A DNA stretch of 64,000 bases from Paracoccaceae bacterium (GCA_030750975.1 JASMHC010000022.1:46859-110858), one strand, 5' to 3'. Positions 25,568 to 35,018 are shown, numbered from the stretch's first letter. Numbers and translations: made by a program. Notes: generated from the letters alone by a model not told the origin.

Positions 25568-25879
25568 CGCCGAACAAATCCAACACCCGCGCACTTCTTC
25601 CATTCCTTGTTTGGTCAGGGGGGATTTGGTCAAGCCAAACGCCCCCTTCCGCTAGGGGTAAGGCGCAGCCTTCCCCCTCGGGCAATGCTATTAGCCAGGA
25701 CCGGGTCCTCAGGCCTTCGGCCTTGCGGGCCGCACCACTCCTGTCGAATAGCATTGCCTCGCCCCCATCCGCGTTCGCCACGTGGCAGGTTTTAGAGACG
25801 ACGCCCTTTTAGGGCTTTGCTCAAAACCAGCACCGATTTGGGGATGATCCTCAACGGGCAGACAGAAGGATAGGAAGAG
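25568..25879. other. Structured non-coding leader before the DUF932 gene
   Basis: About 310 bases without a credible gene. The stretch is rich in short hairpins, including AGGCC-TTC-GGCCT and a 12-base inverted pair GGCAATGCTATT (25681-25692) and AATAGCATTGCC (25747-25758) spaced by 54 bases. The latter could fold as a large stem or serve as a protein-binding palindrome. Promoter and leader functions for the DUF932 operon are inferred. Confidence 0.4.
25681..25758. repeat. 12-base inverted repeat pair
   Basis: The arms GGCAATGCTATT and AATAGCATTGCC are perfect complements separated by 54 bases that contain smaller GC-rich hairpins. Confidence 0.55.
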
Positions 25880-26740
25880 ATGGGTTTCAACAGATACATG
25901 CGCGGGATGTCAAACGGCGGTCTGGCAACAGGGGAGGCGCTGACAGATGGGGAATTGAAACGCGCCGTGCCGTCGATCTTTGCGACCGAAGCGCATGAGA
26001 GCCGTAGCGCGCGGTTTGTGCCGGTGCTAACAATAGAGGTATTGGACGGATTGCGGAAAGAGGGGTTTGACCCGTTCTTTGCCCAGCAGGCACGGACGCG
26101 GATTGCAGGCAAGGCAGAGTTCACCAAGCACATGATGCGTTTGCGCCACCGCTCAATCACCAATGGGGAAGGGGAAGCCTTCGAGGTTATTCTGGTCAAC
26201 GCCAATGACGGCACCAGCAGCTATCAGATGATCCCCGGATATTTTCGTTTTGTCTGTGCCAACGGGCTGATGGTTGGCGATACATTCAATGAGGTCAAAG
26301 TTCGCCACTCGGGTAATGCGATCAGTGAAGTGATCGAAGGCGCCTACACAGTTCTGGAGGATGCCGAAGAGATCACCGAGCAGGTGCAGAGCTTCAAGGC
26401 CATCACCGTTAGCGATGCCGAGCGGGTGATCCTGGCAGAAGCCGCGCATGCACTGCGCTTTCCTGATGCGCATAAGGAAGACGGCAAGCCCGCACCAGTT
26501 ACGGTTGACCAAATGCTGAGGGCACGGCGCAGAGATGACAGGGCTGGCGATCTTTGGACCGCGTTCAATGTGGTGCAGGAGAACACCATCAAGGGCGGGC
26601 TTTACGGACAGACGCGCACGGCAGAAGGGCGTATCCGCCGACAGCGCACCCGCGCGGTCGGTGGGATAGATCAGAACAAAGCGCTGAACCGCGCGCTTTG
26701 GACCCTGACCGAACGCATGGCCGAGCTGAAAGCCGCCTGA
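25880..26740 (+). CDS. DUF932 domain protein
   Basis: The 286-residue protein matches the DUF932 pattern common on plasmids and phages: an N-terminal FVPVLTIEVLDGLRKEGFDPFFAQQ stretch, RLRHRSI...FEVILVNANDGTSSYQMIPGYFRFVCANGL in the middle and a C-terminal basic part (NTIKGGLYGQTRTAEGRIRRQRTRAV). The function is unknown; many relatives lie with antirestriction-like genes. GGAAGAG precedes the ATG. It is followed by three coupled genes of unknown function. Confidence 0.8.
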   Translation: MGFNRYMRGMSNGGLATGEALTDGELKRAVPSIFATEAHESRSARFVPVLTIEVLDGLRKEGFDPFFAQQARTRIAGKAEFTKHMMRLRHRSITNGEGEAFEVILVNANDGTSSYQMIPGYFRFVCANGLMVGDTFNEVKVRHSGNAISEVIEGAYTVLEDAEEITEQVQSFKAITVSDAERVILAEAAHALRFPDAHKEDGKPAPVTVDQMLRARRRDDRAGDLWTAFNVVQENTIKGGLYGQTRTAEGRIRRQRTRAVGGIDQNKALNRALWTLTERMAELKAA

Positions 26741-26800
26741 TCAGCAGCGCGGCCCCAAGCGGGCCGCGCGCCACTTCCCAGACAGATAGAAAGATTTGAG

Positions 26801-27364
26801 ATGTCAAAAGACACACACAAAGCCCTCAAAGAGCTTCCCCCACACCAGCGCTTCAACAACTTTTGCAAAGGCGGCACGCTTGCGCGTTTCGCATGGTTCG
26901 AGATCATGCCCTGCCGCATGGATGAGAGCGAGGGGGGCGTTGTACAGTGCGAAGCCGATTGGGCGGAGTTCTGGGGCCTCTATGGCCGTGCCAATGAGGG
27001 GACAGAAGACAAGCCGGAATATCTGGCGACTGCTATTCACGATGCCCCGACAGCCTTCGAGGCGGTTCGCATCGCGCGCCAGATCGCACTAGAAACCGGC
27101 AAGGGCTTTGTCGCCGGTGATGTTCAGTTCGGACAGTACCCAAGACGCCACGGACAAGTGACGCCAGTTGCCGAGTTTACCGAACTGGCCGAAGATCTGA
27201 CCTTTGCCATTCACGAAGACAATGAGATGCGCATCGCCCCTGAGGATCAGAGAGACGATGATTTTGATAACCACCCGCTGGCAGACCTGCGCGAGGCCTT
27301 TGTCGAGTATTCGGATTATTCCGGCAGCGATCAGCGCAACCCCTACGAGGAGACCGCAGAATGA
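26801..27364 (+). CDS. Hypothetical plasmid protein
   Basis: This 187-residue acidic protein is rich in Asp and Glu toward the C-terminus. No known domain is identified. Distinctive blocks are LPPHQRFNNFCKGGTLARFAWFE-like near the N-terminus and GDVQFGQYPRRHGQVTPVAE in the middle. It follows the DUF932 gene by 60 bases and overlaps the next gene by four bases. The strong negative charge recalls DNA-mimic antirestriction proteins, but no ArdA or ArdB motif is seen. Confidence 0.6.
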   Translation: MSKDTHKALKELPPHQRFNNFCKGGTLARFAWFEIMPCRMDESEGGVVQCEADWAEFWGLYGRANEGTEDKPEYLATAIHDAPTAFEAVRIARQIALETGKGFVAGDVQFGQYPRRHGQVTPVAEFTELAEDLTFAIHEDNEMRIAPEDQRDDDFDNHPLADLREAFVEYSDYSGSDQRNPYEETAE

Positions 27365-27900
27365 AGCTCACACTCTATACGCTGGCAACGGACGACGATA
27401 ACGGAACCACGTGCCAAATCTTTGGAACAGAGGTCCAGCGCGACGACGCACTGCTCGCATGGGTGGGGTCAAATCGCGAAGACTGGGCCGTAAGTGACTT
27501 TGCAGACAATCTTCACGAGTTCATCCAAAGCCGGACTGATTATTTTGATACGTACTCGACCGATGAGCAAAGCCTAGACATTGACCCGTCAGCTTTACTG
27601 ACGATCAACGCGGCGTGGAAGCTCTGTAAGGATACCCCGGGCGCCTTTGGCAATCTCTATGACCCCGAAGAGATCATGAGCATTCTGGATGGCTGGTCAG
27701 AGGAGGGCGACGGAACGGAGACATCCCATTGGTTTGACCCAAAGAGTGCAGAAGACCGTTTGGCCGTTCTGGCATGGTGTGAGCAGGAGAGACCGGACTT
27801 TGAGGATCGGATATCTGATTTGGTGTGTTCCAATCTACCAACCCGGGGCGAGGCGTTCGCGGCATTGACGGCAAAGCATCACAAGGAGCGTGCGGCATGA
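27361..27900 (+). CDS. Hypothetical acidic plasmid protein
   Basis: This 179-residue, strongly acidic protein begins MKLTLYTLATDDDNG and contains LDIDPSALLTINAAWKLC. It overlaps both neighbours by ATGA. No domain recognised. The cluster context (DUF932 and acidic proteins) suggests an anti-defence or plasmid-maintenance cassette, which is inference. Confidence 0.6.
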   Translation: MKLTLYTLATDDDNGTTCQIFGTEVQRDDALLAWVGSNREDWAVSDFADNLHEFIQSRTDYFDTYSTDEQSLDIDPSALLTINAAWKLCKDTPGAFGNLYDPEEIMSILDGWSEEGDGTETSHWFDPKSAEDRLAVLAWCEQERPDFEDRISDLVCSNLPTRGEAFAALTAKHHKERAA

Positions 27901-28259
27901 CGAGTCTTACTTCAAGCGCGCGTCGCGTGTGGAAATCAGCGCAGCTCTTTGTCGGGTTTCACCGGGACCCAAAGGGACAGGCACGGGACATCCCGCATGT
28001 CTGGCCTCCTAAGGATGGCAGGGCCTCAATCCATCCCGACCCCAATCAGCAGGAAAGCTTTGTCGAGCTTCAGAGCGCCGACGGCGACAGCACACAGGAT
28101 GTCCAGATCAGGCTGCGACCGGATAAGATCGTGCTCCGGCGCGATGCCAAAGATGCTTGGGAAGGGGTGATGATCGATGAACACGCAGTCACGGTTAAGG
28201 TTGGTGACGCTTCGATTTCTGTAAACCAAGACGGCTCGGTCACCCGTAGGCGATGGTGA
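27897..28259 (+). CDS. Hypothetical protein, possibly prematurely stopped
   Basis: From ATG 27897 (overlapping the previous stop) the frame encodes 120 residues, with a beta-rich C-terminal half (VQIRLRPDKIVLRRDAKDAW, VTVKVGDASISVNQDGSV). It ends at a TGA at 28257-28259, yet the same frame stays open for another 50 codons to a TAG at 28412 and keeps the beta-strand style (VEADGSLLKTTERVEASISG). The natural product may therefore have been about 170 residues. No family is recognised. Confidence 0.5.
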   Translation: MTSLTSSARRVWKSAQLFVGFHRDPKGQARDIPHVWPPKDGRASIHPDPNQQESFVELQSADGDSTQDVQIRLRPDKIVLRRDAKDAWEGVMIDEHAVTVKVGDASISVNQDGSVTRRRW

Positions 28260-28455
28260 GGCTCCCAGTGTGTTGAAGCCGACGGAAGCCTTCTCAAAAC
28301 CACCGAAAGGGTCGAGGCGTCCATCTCGGGCGATGACTTGGAATTGACCCGTAGGACGTCCGATACCCTGTCAGTGATTGCCGAGCAGGGAGTTCTTCCA
28401 AGGCAGCGATAGGGACCGCTCAGCGATCCGCAACAAGGGCAAACGAAAAACAAAA

Positions 28456-28481
28456 GGGTCACCAACATGGTGGCCCTTTTT
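28456..28481 (+). terminator. Rho-independent terminator
   Basis: GGGTCACC (28456-28463), a 5-base loop, GGTGGCCC (28469-28476) with one G-T pair, then TTTTT. It lies 44 bases after the end of the extended frame at 28412 and is the best formed terminator in the window. Confidence 0.75.
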
Positions 28482-28800
28482 GCATGTCTGGAAGCCGCCT
28501 CAATTTGTGGACAAGAACCGCGCAGTTTTCCGGGTAGCACTCAGGAAAAACTGGGTAGCAAGATTATCCAGGTCACTCAAACGCCGCTTTGGCTGGGCGG
28601 AGAGCAGGAGTTCAAATGTTTCAGACGGTTATCGAAGCAAGCTTGCGGGACAGTATCGGCCCGAGGGCCTCATATTTTCTCACACGCAACGCAGCATGCT
28701 GCCGTTCTGCCTCACCCATATATACTTGGCTGAAACGGCTGTTTTTGGAAGAAGTGTACGGAACACGGAATTATGGCATTAAATTCAGTGTGTTAGAATT

Positions 28801-28832
28801 CGTGTCCCACCTTCGTGCCATGGTGGGACACG
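28801..28832. repeat. 11-base perfect inverted repeat
   Basis: CGTGTCCCACC (28801-28811) and GGTGGGACACG (28822-28832) flank a 10-base loop that contains GTGCCA. Confidence 0.75.
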
Positions 28833-28876
28833 CTGTGCCACGGGCCGTGCCATACTGTGCCACGATTTGAAGGGGG

Positions 28877-28917
28877 TGTGGCACGCCGTGCCAGGGTTGA
28901 TGCCACGGCGTGCCACA
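28877..28917. repeat. 14-base perfect inverted repeat
   Basis: TGTGGCACGCCGTG (28877-28890) and CACGGCGTGCCACA (28904-28917) flank 13 bases. Each arm is itself palindromic around TGGCACGCCGTGCCA. The GTGCCA core is repeated several more times at 28815-28863. Confidence 0.75.
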
Positions 28918-28937
28918 GGCAAGTATCCGGCCTCAGT

Positions 28938-29462
28938 TCACCGTTCGATCGCGTCTTTGGATGGTGTGTTGGCCAAGCCGGTGTCGATGCTGTCGCGCTG
29001 GAAAGCGGCCAGATTTTGGTTGTGCTCAACAAGTTCAGAGACGTTCAATTCGGAGGTTTTCGCCTCGGAGATCTGATGTTCGAACAGGCGTTCGCGAAGT
29101 TCGCCGAGGCTGATTTCGACCTCCTCACTGCGCTTGGCAGCGCTTGCTCGGATCACGTGGCCGAGGGTGATGAGGGCTTTGTTCAGCATCAACAACTGCC
29201 CTTGGTGACGCTCTTCAAACTCATCAATGATATCCTCGAGCGCGTCGAACCGGTCGTGCAGTGCTTTGGCAAAAGCATCTTCACCTGATGTGCTTTGACC
29301 CTTGGGAGTTTCCTGCAATCGGCGAATGGCTTCCTCCAAATGGTCTTGATTGACTCGGCCGCCATCAGCCACGGATGCGGCAATCGCGGTGGCCCGCTCC
29401 CCCAACAGAATGCGCGGCTTCTTGGCTTTGACCTCGGTCGGGTGTTCTAGTGTTTCTGTCAT
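28938..29462 (-). CDS. Coiled-coil accessory protein of the relaxase operon
   Basis: This 174-residue charged protein is predicted to be mostly helical, with a probable coiled coil over residues about 60-130 (DRFDALEDIIDEFEERHQGQ and following). Its ATG overlaps the relaxase stop (ATGA), so it is co-translated and probably assists mobilisation. No known MobC or TrwA-like ribbon-helix-helix fold is clear. It is the last gene of the traD-relaxase operon. Confidence 0.65.
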   Translation of the reverse strand: MTETLEHPTEVKAKKPRILLGERATAIAASVADGGRVNQDHLEEAIRRLQETPKGQSTSGEDAFAKALHDRFDALEDIIDEFEERHQGQLLMLNKALITLGHVIRASAAKRSEEVEISLGELRERLFEHQISEAKTSELNVSELVEHNQNLAAFQRDSIDTGLANTPSKDAIER

Positions 29463-32440
29463 CTCTCATAGTCTCCTAGTTGCTTTTGGATGAGTTTTTC
29501 GAGGTCTCTGGTGGTCCGTTCCAGCTCCGTCATTCGCTTGTCTGGGGCCGTCTCTGGATCCTCACGCTCAGGGGATATGGCTGGTTGGTCCGGTTCCCTC
29601 TGAGGCGTTTCTTGCGTGCGCGTTTCGTCCCGACCCTGGGTCTCGCGCGCATTGATTTGGTCTCGGTGCTGCTCGCGCGCCTTGTCGCGTTCCGCCTCGA
29701 GCCAGGCTTCAAGCGCGGTGACTTTCTCACCGGTTTGCTCTTCCAACCGGCGCGCCAGATCGTCAGGTCGATCGGTGATCAGGGTGACCTCATCACGAGC
29801 ACGGGAGACAGAGACGTAGAAGTTTTTCTGATCGGCCAGACGCTCGCTGGCCGACATAGCGACGATGATCTTGTCGACTGTGGCCCCCTGAAAGTCATGG
29901 GCAGTCAGAGCATAGGCGTGATCCATTCCGACTGCAGCAAGCGTATTGCGATCCAATTCTTTGGTATCGCCGTCTCGGGTTTTGATCGTGATCCGTTCCT
30001 CGCTGATCGCGCGGATCTTGCCAGTCTCACCGTTTTCAATACCGTGGCTCTTGTCGGTGATCCGGAACTTCACCTGATCGCCGAGCGCGAAGTCTTTCGT
30101 CGTTTTCTCGTAGGCATCGACGGCGGTGGCCGCCTTGCTGTTTTGCGCCGGCGCGAAGGGCAGGGTGGTGCCTGTTTCCCGGTCCTGAAGCAGGACGCGG
30201 CCTTCGCGTGGATCGACCTCGATCACGTCATATTGGCGCCCCTTGGTTAGACCGGCAGAGGCAACTGTTTGATGAGGGATCACCACATCACCCAGCTTGT
30301 AGGAATTTGGGTCGGCAGCCTCCACTCGGCTCAAGCGTTGCGGCGACAATGTCTGCAACCGGTGCTCAGAACCATGCAGTATCCCTTCGGCTCTCAATCC
30401 CTCTCTGACGGCTTCGTTGATGGCGATGCGTGTCTTGTTGGAGGGCGTGACGAGACCGAGCCCCGCGCGTTCCCGTCTCCTGATTGAAAGATACGTATCC
30501 GCCGCGCTCTTGGCGATGTCATTTGATACTTGCACATTGATGCCAATGCGCTCGAAGGCTTGCCGCACGTCACCGGCAATGGCGTGATTGACCACGGCCA
30601 GCAGGTCTTCGTTGCGCTGGCGCTGGATGTCATCCATCACGGCCGTGCGCATGCCGAGCTTTTGCATCAACGCGAACGGCGTGCCGGCCGCGACGGCGTC
30701 GAGCTGTTGCACATCGCCCACAAGAACCACGCGCGCAATCTTTTGGTCTCTTGCCTGATCGAGCAGCGCTTTCATCTGGGTGTTGGAGACCATTGAGGCT
30801 TCATCGACCACGAGTATGGTCTTGCGAGGATCGGCCGTTTGATCGGGCGATCTTTGTCTCAGCAGCCGTGCCTGTAATGTTTCCGAGACGGGCAGGGCTT
30901 CTTTGAGCTGTTGTGTCGCCTGCGCCGATGGCGCCAGACCTTCGATCTTGTAACCCGCCCGTTCAGCCTCTGCTGCCAGCTTTGCCAGCATGAAGGTTTT
31001 GCCAGTACCGGCATAGCCTTGGACACCGACGACTTGGCCCTTTCCGGTCAAGGCAGTAACAACGGCATCCTTCTGTCCATCTGACAGGGTAGTACGGTTT
31101 AGCCTCTTATTCAGGGAGGCTTCAGGTGTCCGATCCTTTGCCCCGGATTGAGTTCTGTATCGCTCTAACTTCACACCTTTCTGACGGGATCCGATGCGAT
31201 AGAGCCGGGATATGTCCCGCTCGATGGCAAGCGATTGTTCGTCGGTCAGAAGGTCGGCTTTGCCACTTTGGTCCTTGGCGGGCAGCAATCGCCCGTCTTT
31301 CTTGGCGAGGGCGATTTCCTGCTCAACCGCGTTCAAGCCCGCTTTGCTGGCAAACGCCATTGCTGTCGTGAGCAGATCCGCTTCTGCGTAAACTGTGTTG
31401 CGCTCGGAGATATGGGCGATGGCTTTGTCGAGGCTGTTTCTGGCATCCGCCACATGCGGGGCAGGGGCGACGCCCTCGCGGGTAAAGCCGGGAAGGCGTG
31501 TTGCCGCCGCTCGTTTGACGTCATTGAGCATGCCTTGCATCCGGCTCTTATCCATGCCGGTGCGCTCGGCTTCTTTGACCCAGGCTGTATGCAACTCGTT
31601 GCGATTGAGATTGCGGTGCTTGGCAGCGCGCGTGGCCAGGGCTGCCAGCTCGGCGGACTTCGCGGTCTCGGATATTCCGCGGCTTTGCATCGCCTCTTCA
31701 ATCTCGGCGCGGCGTTTGGAATAGAGCTCCACCAGATCGCGCGGGATCTCCCGCAGCTCGATCAAGCGATCCTTGCCGACACGATCGACCGTGTAGCCCA
31801 GCTCTCTGGCTGATTTAGCCAGCTCAGACCGATAAATCTCTGAACCAAGCTTCACCATCTGAAAAAGCTGGTCATTGTGCAAAGCTGTCACGCGCCCTTC
31901 GGAGTTCTCCACCATATTGGCGATGACGGCATGGGTATGAAGTTGCGGATCCAGCGCGCGAGACGTGTCATGGCGAAAGAGACCCGCGATGATCTTACCG
32001 CCGGTTTCCACTTCCAGCGATCCGTTCTTAAAAAAGCGCGTTTGAACAAGATTGGCTTCGGCATACTCCATGGCGGCGCGCACGGCTTGGTCGTGCGCTT
32101 CAATCAGACGGGTATCACCGTAAACCAGCGCGGCGATGGACACCGACTTCGGGGCCGAGAAGGTGAGATCCATGCCAGGGCGGTGTTGTCGTTCCCCGCC
32201 CACGTATTTGCCCATGAGGCGATCTTTGATTGGACCATCCTCGGACGCGACAAAGGTTTGGCCATCGAGCATTTGGGTGAACATCTCGTCATCCACCCGA
32301 CCTTCCAGTCCGAGAGCTTCCGCGCCCTTGCCAAACCAGCTGGCAGCTGCATCGCCCTCTTCGCTTCCCGCCGCATAGTAACCTTCGGTCTTGTAATACC
32401 CCGATGAGGCCGCTCCGGCGCTCACCACCGTCGCTGACAT
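29459..32440 (-). CDS. MobF-family conjugative relaxase/helicase
   Basis: The protein of about 993 residues combines a TrwC-type relaxase and a superfamily I helicase. Counting from the first ATG (32443), candidate catalytic tyrosines are Y16/Y17 and Y22/Y23 (SGYYKTEGYY), and the metal-binding HUH-type motif is LHTHAV with histidines at 169 and 171. Walker A is GYAGTGKT (476-483), Walker B is VVDEASM near 548, and a late motif reads LTAHDFQGATVD. It nicks oriT and unwinds the transferred strand. Two adjacent ATGs (32443 and 32440) are possible; it overlaps the traD stop. GTP/ATP use and oriT specificity cannot be read. Confidence 0.93.
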   Translation of the reverse strand: MSATVVSAGAASSGYYKTEGYYAAGSEEGDAAASWFGKGAEALGLEGRVDDEMFTQMLDGQTFVASEDGPIKDRLMGKYVGGERQHRPGMDLTFSAPKSVSIAALVYGDTRLIEAHDQAVRAAMEYAEANLVQTRFFKNGSLEVETGGKIIAGLFRHDTSRALDPQLHTHAVIANMVENSEGRVTALHNDQLFQMVKLGSEIYRSELAKSARELGYTVDRVGKDRLIELREIPRDLVELYSKRRAEIEEAMQSRGISETAKSAELAALATRAAKHRNLNRNELHTAWVKEAERTGMDKSRMQGMLNDVKRAAATRLPGFTREGVAPAPHVADARNSLDKAIAHISERNTVYAEADLLTTAMAFASKAGLNAVEQEIALAKKDGRLLPAKDQSGKADLLTDEQSLAIERDISRLYRIGSRQKGVKLERYRTQSGAKDRTPEASLNKRLNRTTLSDGQKDAVVTALTGKGQVVGVQGYAGTGKTFMLAKLAAEAERAGYKIEGLAPSAQATQQLKEALPVSETLQARLLRQRSPDQTADPRKTILVVDEASMVSNTQMKALLDQARDQKIARVVLVGDVQQLDAVAAGTPFALMQKLGMRTAVMDDIQRQRNEDLLAVVNHAIAGDVRQAFERIGINVQVSNDIAKSAADTYLSIRRRERAGLGLVTPSNKTRIAINEAVREGLRAEGILHGSEHRLQTLSPQRLSRVEAADPNSYKLGDVVIPHQTVASAGLTKGRQYDVIEVDPREGRVLLQDRETGTTLPFAPAQNSKAATAVDAYEKTTKDFALGDQVKFRITDKSHGIENGETGKIRAISEERITIKTRDGDTKELDRNTLAAVGMDHAYALTAHDFQGATVDKIIVAMSASERLADQKNFYVSVSRARDEVTLITDRPDDLARRLEEQTGEKVTALEAWLEAERDKAREQHRDQINARETQGRDETRTQETPQREPDQPAISPEREDPETAPDKRMTELERTTRDLEKLIQKQLGDYER

Positions 32441-34740
32441 CATCGACGCAAACCTTGCACAGTGCGAAGAATGTCAATGATCTGACCTTTACCGGTGGGC
32501 CAATCATCTGCCTGAGGGACAGGGACAGACGTATCTGGCGAGGACGGGGTCTTTGGTCCTAGGTCCAGTTCACCCTCGCAGTCACCCTCAGCAGGTGCGA
32601 CACGCGCTGGTTCTCCGGTTTCTTTCGGCTGGGAACACCCATGCGCGTTGTTGGTGGGTTCAGAGTGGGTCTCGTTCGAGGGGGTCACCGAACGTACATC
32701 GCCTCTAGTTGCGCCCATCATATGATTTGAGACCGACGGCGGGCCGATATCGCTAACGCTTTCACCAGCGCTTCGACTGGAGGCAAAGTGGTCCCAGAGA
32801 GCGGCCTCGTCGACACCATTCCCCGCATAGATCTCAAGACCGCTCGCAACCAGCCGCGCCCGCCAGGTTTTAAATTCTGTGTGCTGATCTTCTGCGCTCA
32901 GACCAGAGAAAGACGAGGGGGAGTTGGGTTGACCTTCACGTGCGCTTCTGTCGGCAGCACCCGCATCCATACTGCCTTTGGCGAAGCTGCCACCGTGATA
33001 GGGAATAAACTTCTCGGCACGGCCAGCCCGTTCCACAGGTTTGAAGCGCACAAAAGCCGCCGGCGCATCATAGGCAAAGCGAATGTAGCCTTCGAATTGC
33101 GGCAGGGATTGGATTTGAGAGGCTGTCACAATCCTGCGCTCGGTGCGCTGAGACATGAAGCCGACGCCATCACGGGCCTCATGAGCGCCAACGGTGATAG
33201 TTTCCCGTCGCTCCTCGACATCTTCTGACCCCAGAGATTGCGAGAAGAGATCCGCCGTTCTTGCATCTGGCGTGTTGAACACAATCCGATTGTTGAGGTT
33301 GCCGACGATCGTCTGGGCGCCCTTGTCTCCATAGATGTCCTCAAGTTGCGAATAAACTTGGTAGCCAACAACGAAGGCCCCGCCGAACTGCCGGATCTCG
33401 GCAAGGCTTTTGGCAAGGAAAGGCATCTTATTCAGAGTGGGAACCTCATCCATCATGAACCAGACGCGCGGATCGTTTGCCTCGTCGCAGGTCATCAGCG
33501 CATTCGCGGCCACTTCAAAAAGGGTTGAGATGATGTTTCTGGTGGCTGCCGCGTGTTCCGCGTCCCCGGTCAAAAACACGAAGCCGGTCTCAGAGCTTTT
33601 AACCCACTTGCGGATGGAGAACGGCTCCGCATCGTCACGCAGGAACTCCAGAAAGCGCAGCTCGGCTATCAGGTTGGCGCGGATGGACCCTGCCGTCTTA
33701 GCGATCTCTTCATTCAGGAAGTGGCGACCCGGTGTGGCTTCGATCAACTCGGCCAATTGTTCGCCGGGAATATTGAGAATGGTCGACCGGAGCGCAGCGT
33801 TAGACGTGTGACCCTCCTTCAGCAATGTCTGTGCTGCATAGTCAAACACGATCCGGGCGGCTTGTGTCCAGAAAGGATCGCCGCTGGCACCGGGCCTGTC
33901 GGGGATTAACACTTCCGCCATCTGCGTGAAGAACTCAGGTCTTTCCGCCTCCTGAAACGGCGACCAGGCGCGTGAGCGGGCATCGAAGGGATTGATGATC
34001 ACATCAGCCGCTGGATCGTAGAAGTCTCTGACAAGGCTGCCCATCCGGTCATAAATGATCGCGCGACCGCCTAGATCCCGAACGGTGCCAAGTAACTCCT
34101 TGATGCAGGTCGTCTTACCCGTTCCGACGGTGCCGCAAATGGCGGTTTGTGCTTCCACGGCATTTGGGGGGAAGCGGATATCCGCGACAGTATAGAAGGG
34201 ACCAGACTTTCGGTCTTTCCCGAAGCGTTTGAAATACGCCTTCCATTTTCGATCCACCCAAGACTTCAGTTCCTTCTCAGAAACCAGGTACGTCCCGCGG
34301 ACATGTTCGTCCCCATCAAGCTTGCGTCCCGACATATAGAAGACAAATCCGGCAAGGAGGGCGGCGACAATGGCCGGCACCAAGGCCCACCAGGCAAAAC
34401 TAACTGCCATCTCCTGATAGGCCGCTCGAACTTCTAGGAAATCCAGGTTTTGATAAATAACCGCAGCTTCTTCATTCACCCATCCGTGAAGGGGATGCCT
34501 GTAGCGGATGATGTGTTCAGCTTCACCGCGGTTTTCCACAAAGAAGCTTGCCAGCCAATGCGCCCAGGTCACATGCAGCATCTCTACCTTGTAGGTGGCA
34601 AGACACAGGCCTGCGTAGACGACAGCAAACACCAGTGCTGCAAAAGCCACAGCGGATCGAAGCACCTGGGCCGCCATGCGGATCCAGTGTTGGGTCGTTT
34701 GTCCGCCGCGGATGAACTGGTCGGGTGAGTTTTTGGCCAT
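32440..34740 (-). CDS. traD: Type IV secretion coupling protein TraD
   Basis: This hexameric ATPase links the relaxosome to the transfer channel. It has two N-terminal membrane helices (residues about 25-48 and 112-136), Walker A CGTVGTGKTT (about 202-211), Walker B-type VWFMMDEVPTLNK and a poorly conserved hydrophilic tail of about 200 residues that probably contacts the relaxosome. I prefer ATG 34740 (766 residues) to the GTG at 34764 because the latter falls in a block shared with the traA promoter region. The gene ends overlapping the relaxase start. Confidence 0.92.
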   Translation of the reverse strand: MAKNSPDQFIRGGQTTQHWIRMAAQVLRSAVAFAALVFAVVYAGLCLATYKVEMLHVTWAHWLASFFVENRGEAEHIIRYRHPLHGWVNEEAAVIYQNLDFLEVRAAYQEMAVSFAWWALVPAIVAALLAGFVFYMSGRKLDGDEHVRGTYLVSEKELKSWVDRKWKAYFKRFGKDRKSGPFYTVADIRFPPNAVEAQTAICGTVGTGKTTCIKELLGTVRDLGGRAIIYDRMGSLVRDFYDPAADVIINPFDARSRAWSPFQEAERPEFFTQMAEVLIPDRPGASGDPFWTQAARIVFDYAAQTLLKEGHTSNAALRSTILNIPGEQLAELIEATPGRHFLNEEIAKTAGSIRANLIAELRFLEFLRDDAEPFSIRKWVKSSETGFVFLTGDAEHAAATRNIISTLFEVAANALMTCDEANDPRVWFMMDEVPTLNKMPFLAKSLAEIRQFGGAFVVGYQVYSQLEDIYGDKGAQTIVGNLNNRIVFNTPDARTADLFSQSLGSEDVEERRETITVGAHEARDGVGFMSQRTERRIVTASQIQSLPQFEGYIRFAYDAPAAFVRFKPVERAGRAEKFIPYHGGSFAKGSMDAGAADRSAREGQPNSPSSFSGLSAEDQHTEFKTWRARLVASGLEIYAGNGVDEAALWDHFASSRSAGESVSDIGPPSVSNHMMGATRGDVRSVTPSNETHSEPTNNAHGCSQPKETGEPARVAPAEGDCEGELDLGPKTPSSPDTSVPVPQADDWPTGKGQIIDILRTVQGLRR

Positions 34741-34763
34741 GAAGCGAAGTTCCGTATTGCGCA

Positions 34764-34799
34764 CGCTCCATTATTAAGTATTAAAACAACAATCAAACA
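34764..34799 (-). promoter_or_regulatory. Shared tra upstream block (traD copy)
   Basis: The block from CGCTC to AAACA on the plus strand (ATTAAAACAACAAT in the middle) nearly repeats the sequence upstream of traA at 62492-62523. Both lie directly upstream of minus-strand tra operons. Read on the minus strand it offers -10-like TTTAAT/TTAATA segments. A promoter or binding site for a common tra regulator is inferred. Confidence 0.5.
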
Positions 34800-35018
34800 G
34801 AATCTTAAAGTTGCAGAAAGTGCCGCATGTAGACGTAGCGATACTACATCCTCACTCGGTAAATATGAGATTTAACAAATACTTAGGCGGGGAGTGACAC
34901 TTTAGCTTTGCGCACACACCCAAAGAACCGATAAGTATGATTATGTTAAATAAGACAGTGCTGCTGACCTAGATGGCGCACTTTTCCCGTGCAATGCAAA
35001 TGAAAGCGAGATTATAAC

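Larger units (their letters stand above)
28482..28937. other. Non-coding block with dense palindromes (candidate oriT or regulatory region)
   Basis: About 450 bases lie between a terminator and the 3' end of the relaxase operon. No credible gene is present. The right part (28801-28917) has at least six copies of a GTGCCA/TGGCAC core and two long perfect inverted repeats. The location beside the mobilisation genes makes an origin of transfer or a binding array for a plasmid regulator plausible; neither is proven. Confidence 0.4.

Noticed and set aside
34738..34764. GTG start of traD at 34764
   Set aside because: That position coincides with the shared upstream block and likely promoter; the ATG at 34740 is a better fit, though not proven.
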